From positions 226,900 through 290,899 of the forward strand of contig NZ_RSCL01000015.1 in the NCBI RefSeq assembly GCF_003991905.1: DNA of 64,000 nucleotides, given 5' to 3'. Every line of letters begins with the position of its first letter. The stretch's first letter is position 1. The translations under genes and the position numbers were made by a program. The DNA is from Dulcicalothrix desertica PCC 7102. GTDB taxonomy: Bacteria > Cyanobacteriota > Cyanobacteriia > Cyanobacteriales > Nostocaceae. The notes under the pieces are model-generated. The model did not search any database. It had not been told where the DNA came from and saw only the letters and a list, made by a program, of their open reading frames with translations. Shown here in pieces: positions 27,282 through 36,012 of the stretch.

Positions 27282-29525
27282 TTACCCTTGTTTTATGGGA
27301 ATTTTGATGATAAATGTAGTACCTTGTTCTGGTGATGAAATACACTGCAAATCACCGTGATGTTTCTCAGTAATAATTTGGTAGCTAATAGATAAACCCA
27401 TACCAGTACCTTTACCAATGGGTTTAGTGGTAAAAAATGGGTCGAATAAACGTTTTTGGACTGAAGGTGGGATGCCAGAACCATTGTCTGTAATTTTAAT
27501 ATTTATATATTTATTATTATTCTCAGTTGTTATATTTATATAACTAGGTAAAATTTCAATATCAGCAAGTGGACGCTTAAGGTCTCGTTCTTCTAATGCA
27601 TCTAACGCATTACCAATTATATTCATAAATACCTGATTTAGTTGACCTGCATAACATTCAACGAGTGGTAAATTTCCGTATTGCTTAGTAATATTAATTG
27701 CTGGACGATTAATTGTTGCTTTGATACGATGTTCAAGTATTACAAGCGTACTATCAATTCCTTCGTGAATATTGACTTCTTTATATTCAGCTTCGTCCAT
27801 TCGAGAAAAATTTCTTAAGGATAAAACAATTTGCTTGATACGGTCGGCGCCCATTTTCATGGAAGTAAGCAATTTGGGTAAGTCTATTTTAATAAATTCA
27901 AGGTCAATAGCATTAATTTCTTCTGTAATAGTTGAAGCTGGGTTTGGATGATATTTTTGATACAAGTAAACTAAATGTAGTAAATCATTGATATAACTTT
28001 TAGCAGGTTCAAGATTACTGTAAATAAAGCTAACAGGATTATTGATTTCGTGTGCAACTCCTGCTACAAGCTGACCAAGTGATGACATTTTTTCGCTTTG
28101 GACAAGTTGCGCTTGGGTACGTTGAAGTTGTTGAAGTGCTTGTTCTAAATCTTGTGCTTTTTGCTGTAAGCTTTCTTCTGCTGCTTTCTTTTCATGAATA
28201 TCTCGAAGAATACCTTGCATTGCTGTAATGTTGCCCAAACTGTCTAATACAGGTGAAACGCTGCATGTTACCCAAATATATCTCCCGTCTTGATGCTGAA
28301 TACGAAATTCTATTCCTTCTTGTTTTTTGCCTGTTTCAACAACATATTTACTTAACGCTGTAATTTTTACTACATCTTCAGGATGAACATTAGAACTAGT
28401 CTGTTTTCCTATTAGTTCCGATACTTGGTGCCCAAATATATCTACAATTCGTGGAGAAACATAAGTAAATTTTCCGTCGGCAGAGTATTCAAATATAATA
28501 TCGTTGGCATTTTCAACTAAACCGCGAAATCTTGCTTCGCTAATTCGTAGAGCTTCTTCGACACGTTTGCGTTCGCTAATATCTATACATGTAGCGACAA
28601 TACGATATATTCTGCCATCGTTATCGAATAAAGGATGTAGTTGAGTTAATAACCAGAAAGTTTGACCATCATGCAGAAAAAAATCTTCAAACGATTTCGT
28701 TTGACCAAGCTGTACACATTTATCATAATGTTTTCGTAATTTTGCTGCTTCAATGGCGCCGAATATATCTTCAAATGTTTTCCCTCTTATCTCTTGTCTT
28801 TTAATACCAGTTATTGCTTCAGCAGCTTTGTTCCAACCAGCATAGTGATATTCACCATTTTCCAAAACATCCACGACAATAAAAGGATTTTGGGCGCCAT
28901 CGTAAATACTGCGAAGGAATTGTTCTTGGTTACGAAGGTATTCCTCGTTTCCTTGTAAAGCTTGTTGAATAACTTGACGCTCTTCAATTTCTGCTTTGTG
29001 CGTGGTGATATCTTTAACTTTTATAACAAGCTGATGTACCTGCGAATTTTCATCACGTAATGGCGCCACATCTAGTTGCCACCAACTTTGTTTGCCGTCT
29101 ACCCAAAACTGTTCCTCAAAAGAAACCGTTTTACCTGTACGCACGCACTCTATATACTTTACGCGGTATGGTTTAACTACGGTATCAGGTAAAGTTTCTT
29201 TAAGCGTTTTGCCTAATAAAGTTTCGGTTGGCATTACACTCATTCTTTGAAAAGCAGGGTTAAAAGCAGCAAAGCGATATTCTGCACCATTATCCAAAAC
29301 ATCCAAAACCATGATGCCGCACTCCACAACATCCCAAATGTTACGAAAGAAGTCCGCATTTTCTATCGAGTTAGGGGTTAATAGCTTGTCTTGAACTGGG
29401 TTTAGATTTTGCTGCTTAATATATTCCATAAGGAGCGTGGCGCCAACGTCGTTTGTATTTATTCTTCCCCTAGAATCGTAATATCTATCACTCTTAACTC
29501 TTGTACATGTATTTATTGCTACCAA
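27282..29525 (-). CDS. Multi-PAS sensor histidine kinase
   Basis: 747 residues if the TTG at 29525 is used. An in-frame ATG at 29429 (MEYIKQQNLNP) is a reasonable alternative; neither has a clear ribosome site. Three PAS domains lie at about 64-180, 205-320 and 330-450, joined by PAC-like motifs (VKDITTHK, CIDISERK, LRDIHEKK). A coiled coil and a kinase core with His492 in VAGVAHEINNPVSF follow. The N box is NQVFMNIIGNALDAL, with DNGSGIPP and GKGTGMGLS downstream. No membrane segment or receiver domain is present, so it is a cytoplasmic kinase with an unlinked partner. The kinase core is closely similar to that of the five-GAF kinase at 59564. Confidence 0.9.
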   Translation of the reverse strand: MVAINTCTRVKSDRYYDSRGRINTNDVGATLLMEYIKQQNLNPVQDKLLTPNSIENADFFRNIWDVVECGIMVLDVLDNGAEYRFAAFNPAFQRMSVMPTETLLGKTLKETLPDTVVKPYRVKYIECVRTGKTVSFEEQFWVDGKQSWWQLDVAPLRDENSQVHQLVIKVKDITTHKAEIEERQVIQQALQGNEEYLRNQEQFLRSIYDGAQNPFIVVDVLENGEYHYAGWNKAAEAITGIKRQEIRGKTFEDIFGAIEAAKLRKHYDKCVQLGQTKSFEDFFLHDGQTFWLLTQLHPLFDNDGRIYRIVATCIDISERKRVEEALRISEARFRGLVENANDIIFEYSADGKFTYVSPRIVDIFGHQVSELIGKQTSSNVHPEDVVKITALSKYVVETGKKQEGIEFRIQHQDGRYIWVTCSVSPVLDSLGNITAMQGILRDIHEKKAAEESLQQKAQDLEQALQQLQRTQAQLVQSEKMSSLGQLVAGVAHEINNPVSFIYSNLEPAKSYINDLLHLVYLYQKYHPNPASTITEEINAIDLEFIKIDLPKLLTSMKMGADRIKQIVLSLRNFSRMDEAEYKEVNIHEGIDSTLVILEHRIKATINRPAINITKQYGNLPLVECYAGQLNQVFMNIIGNALDALEERDLKRPLADIEILPSYINITTENNNKYINIKITDNGSGIPPSVQKRLFDPFFTTKPIGKGTGMGLSISYQIITEKHHGDLQCISSPEQGTTFIIKIPIKQG

Positions 29526-29624
29526 AAGTAGCTATAATTTAAGATTTTTTATCAAAGGTTAACAATTTACCCATAAAGACGTGTTATTGTTTGGGGAATG
29601 TGAGTTGAAAAATCATCCTAAGGT

Positions 29625-30560
29625 ATGATGCAAAATTCTTTTAAGTTGTCCCTTAACCTGGAAGCAGAATTTTTTTTCCAGCAAGGACTGCGCCGTAACA
29701 AGACAGAAAAGTTTGAAGCAGCTATAGCGAGTTTTGACAAAGCGCTGCGATGCAAGCCAGAATATCCCGAAGCCTTATTCCAAAAGGGTTTCGCACTAGG
29801 TTCTTTAGGTAAACACGAACTGGCTATTGGTTGTTTTGACCAAATGTTAACTTTCAAAAGCGATGATTGCTGGGTTTGGCATAACCGAGCGATAGCTCTT
29901 GGTAAGTTAGAACGTTACAACGAAGCACTCAATAGTTTTGAGCGTGCAATCGAGTTTAATCCCAACGGAACAACCGCATGGCACAATCGTGGTTTGACGT
30001 TATGTGATTTAGGGAAGTATGAGAAAGCAGTTCTCAGCTTTGACCGTGCGTTAAAGTTACAGCCAGATGCTTATTGGGCATGGTATAACCGAGGTAATGC
30101 GCTCAAACAGCTCGAACGTTATGAAGAAGCGCTAAATAGCTATGACCGTGCTATCGAGTTTAGCCCCAAAAACTTGTTGGCTTGGTACTATCGAGGTGTA
30201 AATTTAAGTGAATGGGGATGCCATGAAAAAGCGATTCTTAGCTTTGACCGTGCGTTAACAATTCAACCTCAATATTATAAGGCTTGGCTGCACAAAGGCT
30301 TTGCTTGGGAACAGTTGAAAAACTACGAAAATGCGATTGCATCTTACAACCAAGCTTTGGAACTGGCGCCTAGTGATGACGCTGTTTGGTATAACAGAGG
30401 TCGTTGCTACATGGTACTACAGAATATCGACCGCGCGGTAGAAAACTTCCGTCAAGCGATAAGCATTCATCCAGGTAAATATTTACAAATTATCCAAACA
30501 GATGCTCAATTTGACTCATTACGTCAAGACGAACGCTTTCAAGCTCTACTCAATTGCTAG
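29625..30560 (+). CDS. Tetratricopeptide repeat protein
   Basis: 311 residues composed almost entirely of about eight 34-residue TPR units, for example AWYNRGNALKQLERYEEALN followed by SYDRAIEF. No catalytic domain, signal peptide or membrane segment is visible, so it is probably a cytoplasmic protein-interaction scaffold. The partner is unknown. It is divergent from the PAS kinase with about 100 bases between them. Two consecutive ATGs (29625, 29628) can serve as start. The C-terminal 35 residues (TDAQFDSLRQDERFQALL) cap the repeats. Confidence 0.88.
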   Translation: MMQNSFKLSLNLEAEFFFQQGLRRNKTEKFEAAIASFDKALRCKPEYPEALFQKGFALGSLGKHELAIGCFDQMLTFKSDDCWVWHNRAIALGKLERYNEALNSFERAIEFNPNGTTAWHNRGLTLCDLGKYEKAVLSFDRALKLQPDAYWAWYNRGNALKQLERYEEALNSYDRAIEFSPKNLLAWYYRGVNLSEWGCHEKAILSFDRALTIQPQYYKAWLHKGFAWEQLKNYENAIASYNQALELAPSDDAVWYNRGRCYMVLQNIDRAVENFRQAISIHPGKYLQIIQTDAQFDSLRQDERFQALLNC

Positions 30561-30676
30561 CCATAAATGCTAGACGGTATTATAAGCGCGTTTATTATTA
30601 CGCATAAAGTGGGTGTGGGTTCAAGTCAAAATTATTTTATAATTGCGCGTATCTAATACCGATTAGCCATATACAA

Positions 30677-31369
30677 TTAGTGAACTAAATATAACTTTGA
30701 CCACCTTTGTTGTAGGATGCTAGCTAGGGTATGTAAACCCCAAATTTCACAGCGATAGTGCCCAACAGCAATTACAGACATTTGAGTATCAATAACTGCC
30801 TGTGCAGCTGGTTGTCTAAGTTGTCCTGTTATGTAAACATTAACACCGTGTGATGCGGCTTCTCGTACCAGCAAATCTGTCATGGCGCCAACCACCGCAA
30901 CTTTTTTGACTTCGTTTTCACTTGCCGCCCGTATTTGCTCGTACCCATTAAATATTTCTTTTACACAATTAAATATATCAGTAAACGTTTGATTAGGCGC
31001 CTGTCCAATCATCCCAATTGGTCTATTTTGCTTTTCTCCAAATACTTCTAAATTAGAAAAGCTTAATACATCAGCCAAGCGAGTATTAAATCCTAGTGTC
31101 AAGGATTCATCAAACGGCAAATGATAAGAAATTACTCCTATATCGGGTGGGAGTTGTTCGACATCAAGCTTCCAAGGTCGATGTAAAAATAATGCATCAA
31201 TATGTTGATTTGCTACCCAGTTATATAAACCATCCCAAGGTTCTAATGCTAAACCCAAACGTTTGATGGAGCGCGTGGAGGGAAGGTATATACCACCTTG
31301 TTCATCTTCGTTATAGCGCTCAACCTGGAAAAATGTGTTGAGAAATTTAGTAATTGTGTCTAAATGCAT
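30677..31369 (-). CDS. NIF3-like dinuclear metal-centre protein
   Basis: 230 residues. Features of the NIF3/DUF34 family are RLGLALEPWDGLYNWVANQH, ALFLHRP, ISYHLPFDESLTLGFNTRLA and the C-terminal AVGHYRCEIWGLHTL, where the metal-binding His/Glu pair should lie. Family members assemble as hexameric rings with two metal ions; the cellular role is not settled. The first metal motif reads HRP where the family often has HHP, so one ligand could be altered. It is convergent with the TPR gene. Confidence 0.82.
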   Translation of the reverse strand: MHLDTITKFLNTFFQVERYNEDEQGGIYLPSTRSIKRLGLALEPWDGLYNWVANQHIDALFLHRPWKLDVEQLPPDIGVISYHLPFDESLTLGFNTRLADVLSFSNLEVFGEKQNRPIGMIGQAPNQTFTDIFNCVKEIFNGYEQIRAASENEVKKVAVVGAMTDLLVREAASHGVNVYITGQLRQPAAQAVIDTQMSVIAVGHYRCEIWGLHTLASILQQRWSKLYLVH

Positions 31370-31377
31370 GTTAATCC

Positions 31378-31486
31378 CAACCCCCCCCTTAATAAGGGAG
31401 GGCTTTAAATTCTTTTTTTTTCTAAAAATAAAATAAACTAAAAACCCCTCTTATTCCCCCCTTATTAAGGGGGGTTAGGGGGGATT
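31378..31486. repeat. CCCCCCTTAATAAGGGGGG-type dispersed repeat
   Basis: Two imperfect palindromes with polyC/polyG arms (about 31380-31401 and 31463-31484) flank an A/T-rich spacer. The same family recurs at 41118-41205 downstream of the TPS gene. Both are intergenic and hairpin-forming. Confidence 0.75.
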
Positions 31487-31554
31487 TAAAATCTATATTA
31501 TTTTACAAATGATAGAATTTCCAAAAATGTATCTAAAGGTTGAAAATATAGCAT

Positions 31555-32967
31555 TCAATTTTGATTATTTTTAGATGTTTCAATAAATCTCCTAATCTCC
31601 TCTATGATCCACACTTTTTCATCCCGACTCAAAAACAGTCCAAACTTAAGCTTCTTTGACCCAGTTTTTAAAGCACAGTAAAAATTAGTAAACTTCCAAA
31701 ATAGAAGCTTATATTGTTCTAACCGCACTTCTGATATATTTTGGTCAGCAGTAAATTCGCTCTTGATATTCCAGAAATTCAATAAACTTTTTACTACTTT
31801 AATTTCTTGCCAAGTCATTATTTCAATGCGAGTATGAAAAATGCCACTAAAAAGTAAACTTTTTGTAGCAGTAATCCAGATACTAGCAGCCATTTGGAAA
31901 CTAAGCATCACCATTAGCGTGCGAAAATATACTTCTACTTCTTGTTGTAGTCGAAGTCCTGGTTCTACAACTTGAAAAATCAAATCATATATAACTACTA
32001 GGCTAAAAACACTTCCAAAAAGCGGCGCCATTCCAAGCCAAAAGCTTTGCGGGCTATTTAAAAGAGTGCTAGGAATATCAACAATCAATTTATTGATTGT
32101 TTGTGTTAATTGAATTGCAGTGTTTTTAGGACGCTTATAAATTAAAGGACATGGTGGTAAAGATTTTCCAAGTAAAGCTTCTAAAGCTTGTTGGGCAGAA
32201 GTAAATCTTGCTGCACTAACAGGTTCAATCATCCGCTCTAACCAATCTGCATAATGTTTTGACAATTGAATTGCTGATTTAAAATTAATTTTTAGCTGAC
32301 GTTGTGGTAAATCTGCTGGAGATTGACCTGTGAGTAAGAATAAAAGCGTTGTTCTAAGTCCGTACAAATCAGTTGACAATACAGCTTGACCCCGAAATTG
32401 TTCAGGCGCCATATATCCAAATGTCCCAACAATAGTGCTTCCACCAGTCACGGTATTTTGATATGTATCTTGAACGGCGCCGAAGTCAACAAGAAATATT
32501 TTGCCGTCGTCAGAGCGAATAATATTTTGTGGTTTGATATCGCGATGAATAACCGCAGGAGTCAACTGCTGTAAATAAACAAGAATTTTTAGAACTTGAG
32601 CCGCGATAATTAGCACTTCTTTGATAGTTGGGTGCCAACCTTCATTTATCCAATCAAATAGAGGTTTTCCAGGTGCTAGTTGTTGAACGAGATAGAAAGC
32701 TTTTTCTTCTTCAGTTTCAACTTGAAAATAATCTATATATTGAGGAATACTAGAATGTTCAAGGTTTGCGAGGATTTTGGCTTCTCGTTCAAATAGCTCT
32801 AGTACTTTCCAATCATTGATTCGATGTAAAGAAAGGACTTTAAGTGCTACAGGTTTTCCAAGTTGTAAATCATTTGCAGCATAAGTAATACTAGTTCCAC
32901 CATGTCCTAAAATTTTGATAATTTGATAACGCCCTGCAATTATATCAGCAGTATTTAAAGTATTCAT
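31555..32967 (-). CDS. Serine/threonine protein kinase with C-terminal membrane segments
   Basis: 470 residues. The Hanks-type kinase domain (about 10-275) has a glycine loop GHGGTSITY, Lys43 in VALKVL, catalytic HRDIKPQN (Asp143) and DFGAV (Asp161), followed by GTFGYMAPEQF. Downstream is a hydrophobic region with probable membrane segments near 310-335 and 350-370. The C-terminal cytoplasmic domain of about 90 residues is unrecognised. It starts 2 bases after the stop of the upstream kinase-ankyrin gene, so the two were probably cotranscribed. The kinase halves are clearly paralogous. In YGLRTTLLFLL an Arg replaces the usual small residue. Confidence 0.88.
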   Translation of the reverse strand: MNTLNTADIIAGRYQIIKILGHGGTSITYAANDLQLGKPVALKVLSLHRINDWKVLELFEREAKILANLEHSSIPQYIDYFQVETEEEKAFYLVQQLAPGKPLFDWINEGWHPTIKEVLIIAAQVLKILVYLQQLTPAVIHRDIKPQNIIRSDDGKIFLVDFGAVQDTYQNTVTGGSTIVGTFGYMAPEQFRGQAVLSTDLYGLRTTLLFLLTGQSPADLPQRQLKINFKSAIQLSKHYADWLERMIEPVSAARFTSAQQALEALLGKSLPPCPLIYKRPKNTAIQLTQTINKLIVDIPSTLLNSPQSFWLGMAPLFGSVFSLVVIYDLIFQVVEPGLRLQQEVEVYFRTLMVMLSFQMAASIWITATKSLLFSGIFHTRIEIMTWQEIKVVKSLLNFWNIKSEFTADQNISEVRLEQYKLLFWKFTNFYCALKTGSKKLKFGLFLSRDEKVWIIEEIRRFIETSKNNQN

Positions 32968-32969
32968 GC

Positions 32970-34595
32970 TTATTTTTTACTTTCTTGCTGCAATTCACGA
33001 ATGCGTTGAGAACTTGAATATAACTTGGCAATTGCTCCTTTTGATAAAAGCATTTGCCCAGCGTTTTTTTGATAAGCTGCTGCTGCAACATCAAGTGCCG
33101 TATAGCCACCTGTGTCTTTTGCGTTAATTTCGGCACCACTGCTTATAAGTAGTTCTGCAATTTCAATTTGACCGTACTGTACAGCCTCGTGCAATATAGG
33201 GTACTCGTAAAGTGGTTTCATTTTCTGTATGATTTTAGTGTTAGGGTCGGCGCCGTATTCCAATAGCAATTTGACTAAGTTTAAATCATTAGATTTGATT
33301 GCTGTGAAAAGTATAGGCTCGCCTAATTCTCTAATATTTGGATTGGCACCATGCTTTAGTAATAGCTTGACACCTTCAGGAGAAACACAAAATAATAATG
33401 GATATTTGCTGTCTCCTTTTTCGTTAAATGGCGAATAAGTAAAGTGCCGAAAATAATAAGCGCGAGTATCAGGATTACCACCTTGATTAAGGTAATTTTG
33501 CAGCACAGTTATATTTTCACAAATTCCGCTTGGCGTAAATCCAAACGCACTTAATACTTTCCACTTAAATGCGTTACCTGCCCATAATGCGACAAGTGTT
33601 ACTAACACTCCTCCAATTATCGTGTCAGATGGTTTGAATTTAGTTGGAGTTTGAAGATTTTTTGGCTGTTGACGTAAAGCGGTCAGCGCTGCTTGTGCTG
33701 ATACAAATCGTTCATTTGCATCAGGTTCGAGCATTTTTTCTAACCAATTAGCAAAACTATCTGTAACTTGAACTCGCGAACGAAAATCGATAGCTAAACC
33801 ATCTGTTGGTAGGTCTTTTGGCTCGCGGTGTGTTAACAAAAATAGTAGCGTTGCTGCCAACCCATATAAATCAGTTGCTGGTACTGCTTGACCGCGAAAC
33901 TGTTCAGGCGCCATATATCCATATGTACCAACAACTGTACTACCTCGCATCAAAGTGCTGTAGTATGTATCCCGAACGGCGCCGAAATCAACCAAAGCTA
34001 AAGAACCATCTTCACCACGAATAATATTTTGCGGTTTAATATCACGGTGAATAACAGGAGGGTTAAATTTTTGTAAATAAATTAAAATTACTAGTATTTG
34101 CTGGGCAATTTGCCGCACAGTAGCTTCCGAAGCGTGCCATCCTTGTTCTACCCAAGAGAAAAGCGATTTTCCCTTTGCCAACTCTTGGACTATATAAAAT
34201 TTGCGGTCTTTTTCTGTATCAACGTAAAAAGAATTATGATAACGTGGAATTCCTCTGTGCTGGAGTTGCGCTAGTACTTTTGCCTCACGTTCAAACAACT
34301 CTAACGTTTTCCAATCACTAGTGCAAGAAGGCAGAAGTACGAGGGCAGAGGGCAGAAGGAAAAAAACCTTATTTAATAAGCTTTTTAGCTTTTTCTAACT
34401 GGATAGTTATTTTAGCCATGCTGCACTAGTATGCTGAAGCGATAAGACTTTCAGCGCAACGGTTACAGCAGACTGGGTGGTATTTTCCGCAGCATAAGTA
34501 ACACCGCTCGAACCTTCACCTAAGATACCTACAACACGGTACTGTTGCTGGGTATCACTAATAATATCGCCGACTTGATGCAATGGCGCCTGCAT
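32970..34595 (-). pseudogene. Ser/Thr kinase with ankyrin repeats, interrupted by a 108-bp insertion
   Basis: The N-terminal part (from ATG 34595, MQAPLHQVGDII) contains the glycine loop GEGSSGVTY and the VALKVLSL lysine, then hits a TAA at 34407-34409. The rest, from about 34316 down, carries LELFEREAKVLAQL, HRDIKPQN, DFGAVRD, GYMAPEQF, one membrane segment near the middle and at least three C-terminal ankyrin repeats (for example NLVKLLLEYGADPNTK). The two parts are in the same frame. They are separated by a 102-bp insert flanked by ACTAGT on both sides. Removing 108 bp restores HTS-DWKTLELFERE, matching the neighbouring kinase (NDWKVLELFERE). The downstream part alone lacks the ATP-binding lysine, so it is unlikely to be active. 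Confidence 0.85.
34323..34424. mobile_element. Short inserted repeat element with ACTAGT duplications
   Basis: 102 bp lying between two ACTAGT copies (34317-34322 and 34425-34430). The ends are weak imperfect inverted repeats: both outer ends read GCA inward and share about 7 of 10 positions. Inside are five heptamers (GAAGGCA, GAAGTAC, GAGGGCA, GAGGGCA, GAAGGAA at 34327-34361) and an A/T-rich part. It has no coding capacity and is probably a mobile heptamer-bearing element of MITE type. Confidence 0.7.
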
Positions 34596-34712
34596 TTCGA
34601 GTCCCCATAAATCAACCCTAATTCTAGGGTTCCCAAATTTGAGGCTCAACACATCATTGTGGCACAGGCCGAAAAGCCTGTGCAGTGATTAATTATTTGA
34701 TATAGAGACGGT

Positions 34713-35495
34713 TTATCTTAAGCCTTGCTCGCGTAATAAAATATCTGCCCAGGCGCCATCATTTTTAACTAGTTGTGGAACTGGGGGTTTATTATAATCA
34801 ATGACTAAATCGTAACCTGATACATCATAAATATCATTTAACAGCGTATAAAGATTAATAACGGGTTCTGTATCGCCTAAGCGTAGAGGGAGTGGAAATA
34901 AAGGTATTGTATCCTGAACATTAAACGCATATAAATCAGCGTAGGGACGATTATCACCACGACATACTAAAATTCGATAATCACTGCTAATTTGATCTTC
35001 AGCTAATGGCATTGCTTTGCCACTACGTAATAAATCAATTTCTACTAAATTAGTACGAGTTGCCAAAATTTCTTCACGTTTTTCTTCGTACTGCTGTCTT
35101 CCTTTTCCCCGCTTATTACTAGGTGATAAAATTTCAATCGTAGTGACTAATATATCTGTTTCCACTTCACGGACTTCTAAGTATCCTTCACGTATAGATA
35201 GTGGCACAGGAATTTTGACACGTTGCGGTTGAGATACAGGTGTTACAACAGCAGTGTTTGTTTGCGTTGACTGAGTATTAGATTTTCGGTTGATAACTGA
35301 TATGTCAGGGATACCAACTGTTAATGAATTTGTTTTATTTACTTCGTACATTCTTACCTCAACTGCAACACGATATTTAGGACGCAATAGAGGAGAGATA
35401 AATCTAGCAATTTCAATAATTAACCAATGATGAAACCCTGGAAATAATTCTGGGTGTTCTAAGTAAGGATTCATACCTGGGAATGGTGAAGGCAT
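34713..35495 (-). CDS. DUF4058 family protein
   Basis: 260 residues, full length. It begins with the family signature MPSPFPGMNPYLEHPELFPG, then WLIIEIARFISPLLRPKY. The middle includes TIEILSPSNKRGKGRQQYEE and an acid/basic core (EEKREEILATRTNLVEIDLLR) reminiscent of PD-(D/E)XK-like folds. That similarity is only an impression. Function is not known for the family, which is expanded in filamentous cyanobacteria. No partner gene is apparent. Confidence 0.88.
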   Translation of the reverse strand: MPSPFPGMNPYLEHPELFPGFHHWLIIEIARFISPLLRPKYRVAVEVRMYEVNKTNSLTVGIPDISVINRKSNTQSTQTNTAVVTPVSQPQRVKIPVPLSIREGYLEVREVETDILVTTIEILSPSNKRGKGRQQYEEKREEILATRTNLVEIDLLRSGKAMPLAEDQISSDYRILVCRGDNRPYADLYAFNVQDTIPLFPLPLRLGDTEPVINLYTLLNDIYDVSGYDLVIDYNKPPVPQLVKNDGAWADILLREQGLR

Positions 35496-35604
35496 AATAT
35501 TTTCTTAAAATATATAAATATTGCTTTATAGAAATATATCTATAGATTAGAATATAGTACAAGTGTAGCAGTTGAGAGACTGGCTACCTTTAATATTATT
35601 GTAG

Positions 35605-35781
35605 AGCCTACGTACTATACTTGACATTACTAGTTCACCAAAAGCAGGTGGAAATTTGCTGGACGAGCGTGTTTGGGAGCAAATGCCTCAAGCATGGGAA
35701 ATTCATAAGCTTAAATGGCAAAAAAGTAACTTGAAGCAGGCAAAAAGTGAGTTAAAACAGAATTATTTAATATCTGTTTAA
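35605..35781 (+). pseudogene. 3' remnant resembling DUF5131 (phage Gp37/Gp68-like) proteins
   Basis: An open frame without a start codon gives SPKAGGNLLDERVWEQMPQA and a Lys/Gln-rich tail ending at TAA 35779-35781. The pattern KAGG-x-LD-x-R-x-W-x-x-MP is how I recall the end of DUF5131 proteins. Nothing upstream of 35605 continues it, so it looks like the last 60 codons of a deleted gene. The family assignment is from memory. Confidence 0.4.
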
Positions 35782-35854
35782 ACTATATAAAAATTTAAAT
35801 AAAATGTAAGAAAGCAAATCAAGAACTTACAAATAAAAATATTCAAAATTCTCT

Positions 35855-35937
35855 TGTGGAGCGGGCATCCCTGCCCGCCCTTATATCTAGAACTGCCCAC
35901 CCTTATGTCTGGAACGGGCAAGGATGCCCATTCCACA
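35855..35937. repeat. GTGGGCATCC hairpin repeat
   Basis: The arm GGAGCGGGCATCCCTGCCCG (from about 35858) is matched by an inverted arm CGGGCAAGGATGCCCATTCC ending near 35933, with a duplicated CTGCCCACC segment between. The family recurs at 8862-8906, 20353 and 37942. It lies upstream of the S9 peptidase gene. Confidence 0.7.
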
Positions 35938-36012
35938 ATTGGATTCCATAATTGGATTCTACAATTGCAGTCTAGAATATAAAAGTCAAAATCTAGGGAT
36001 GCATAAAAAGCA

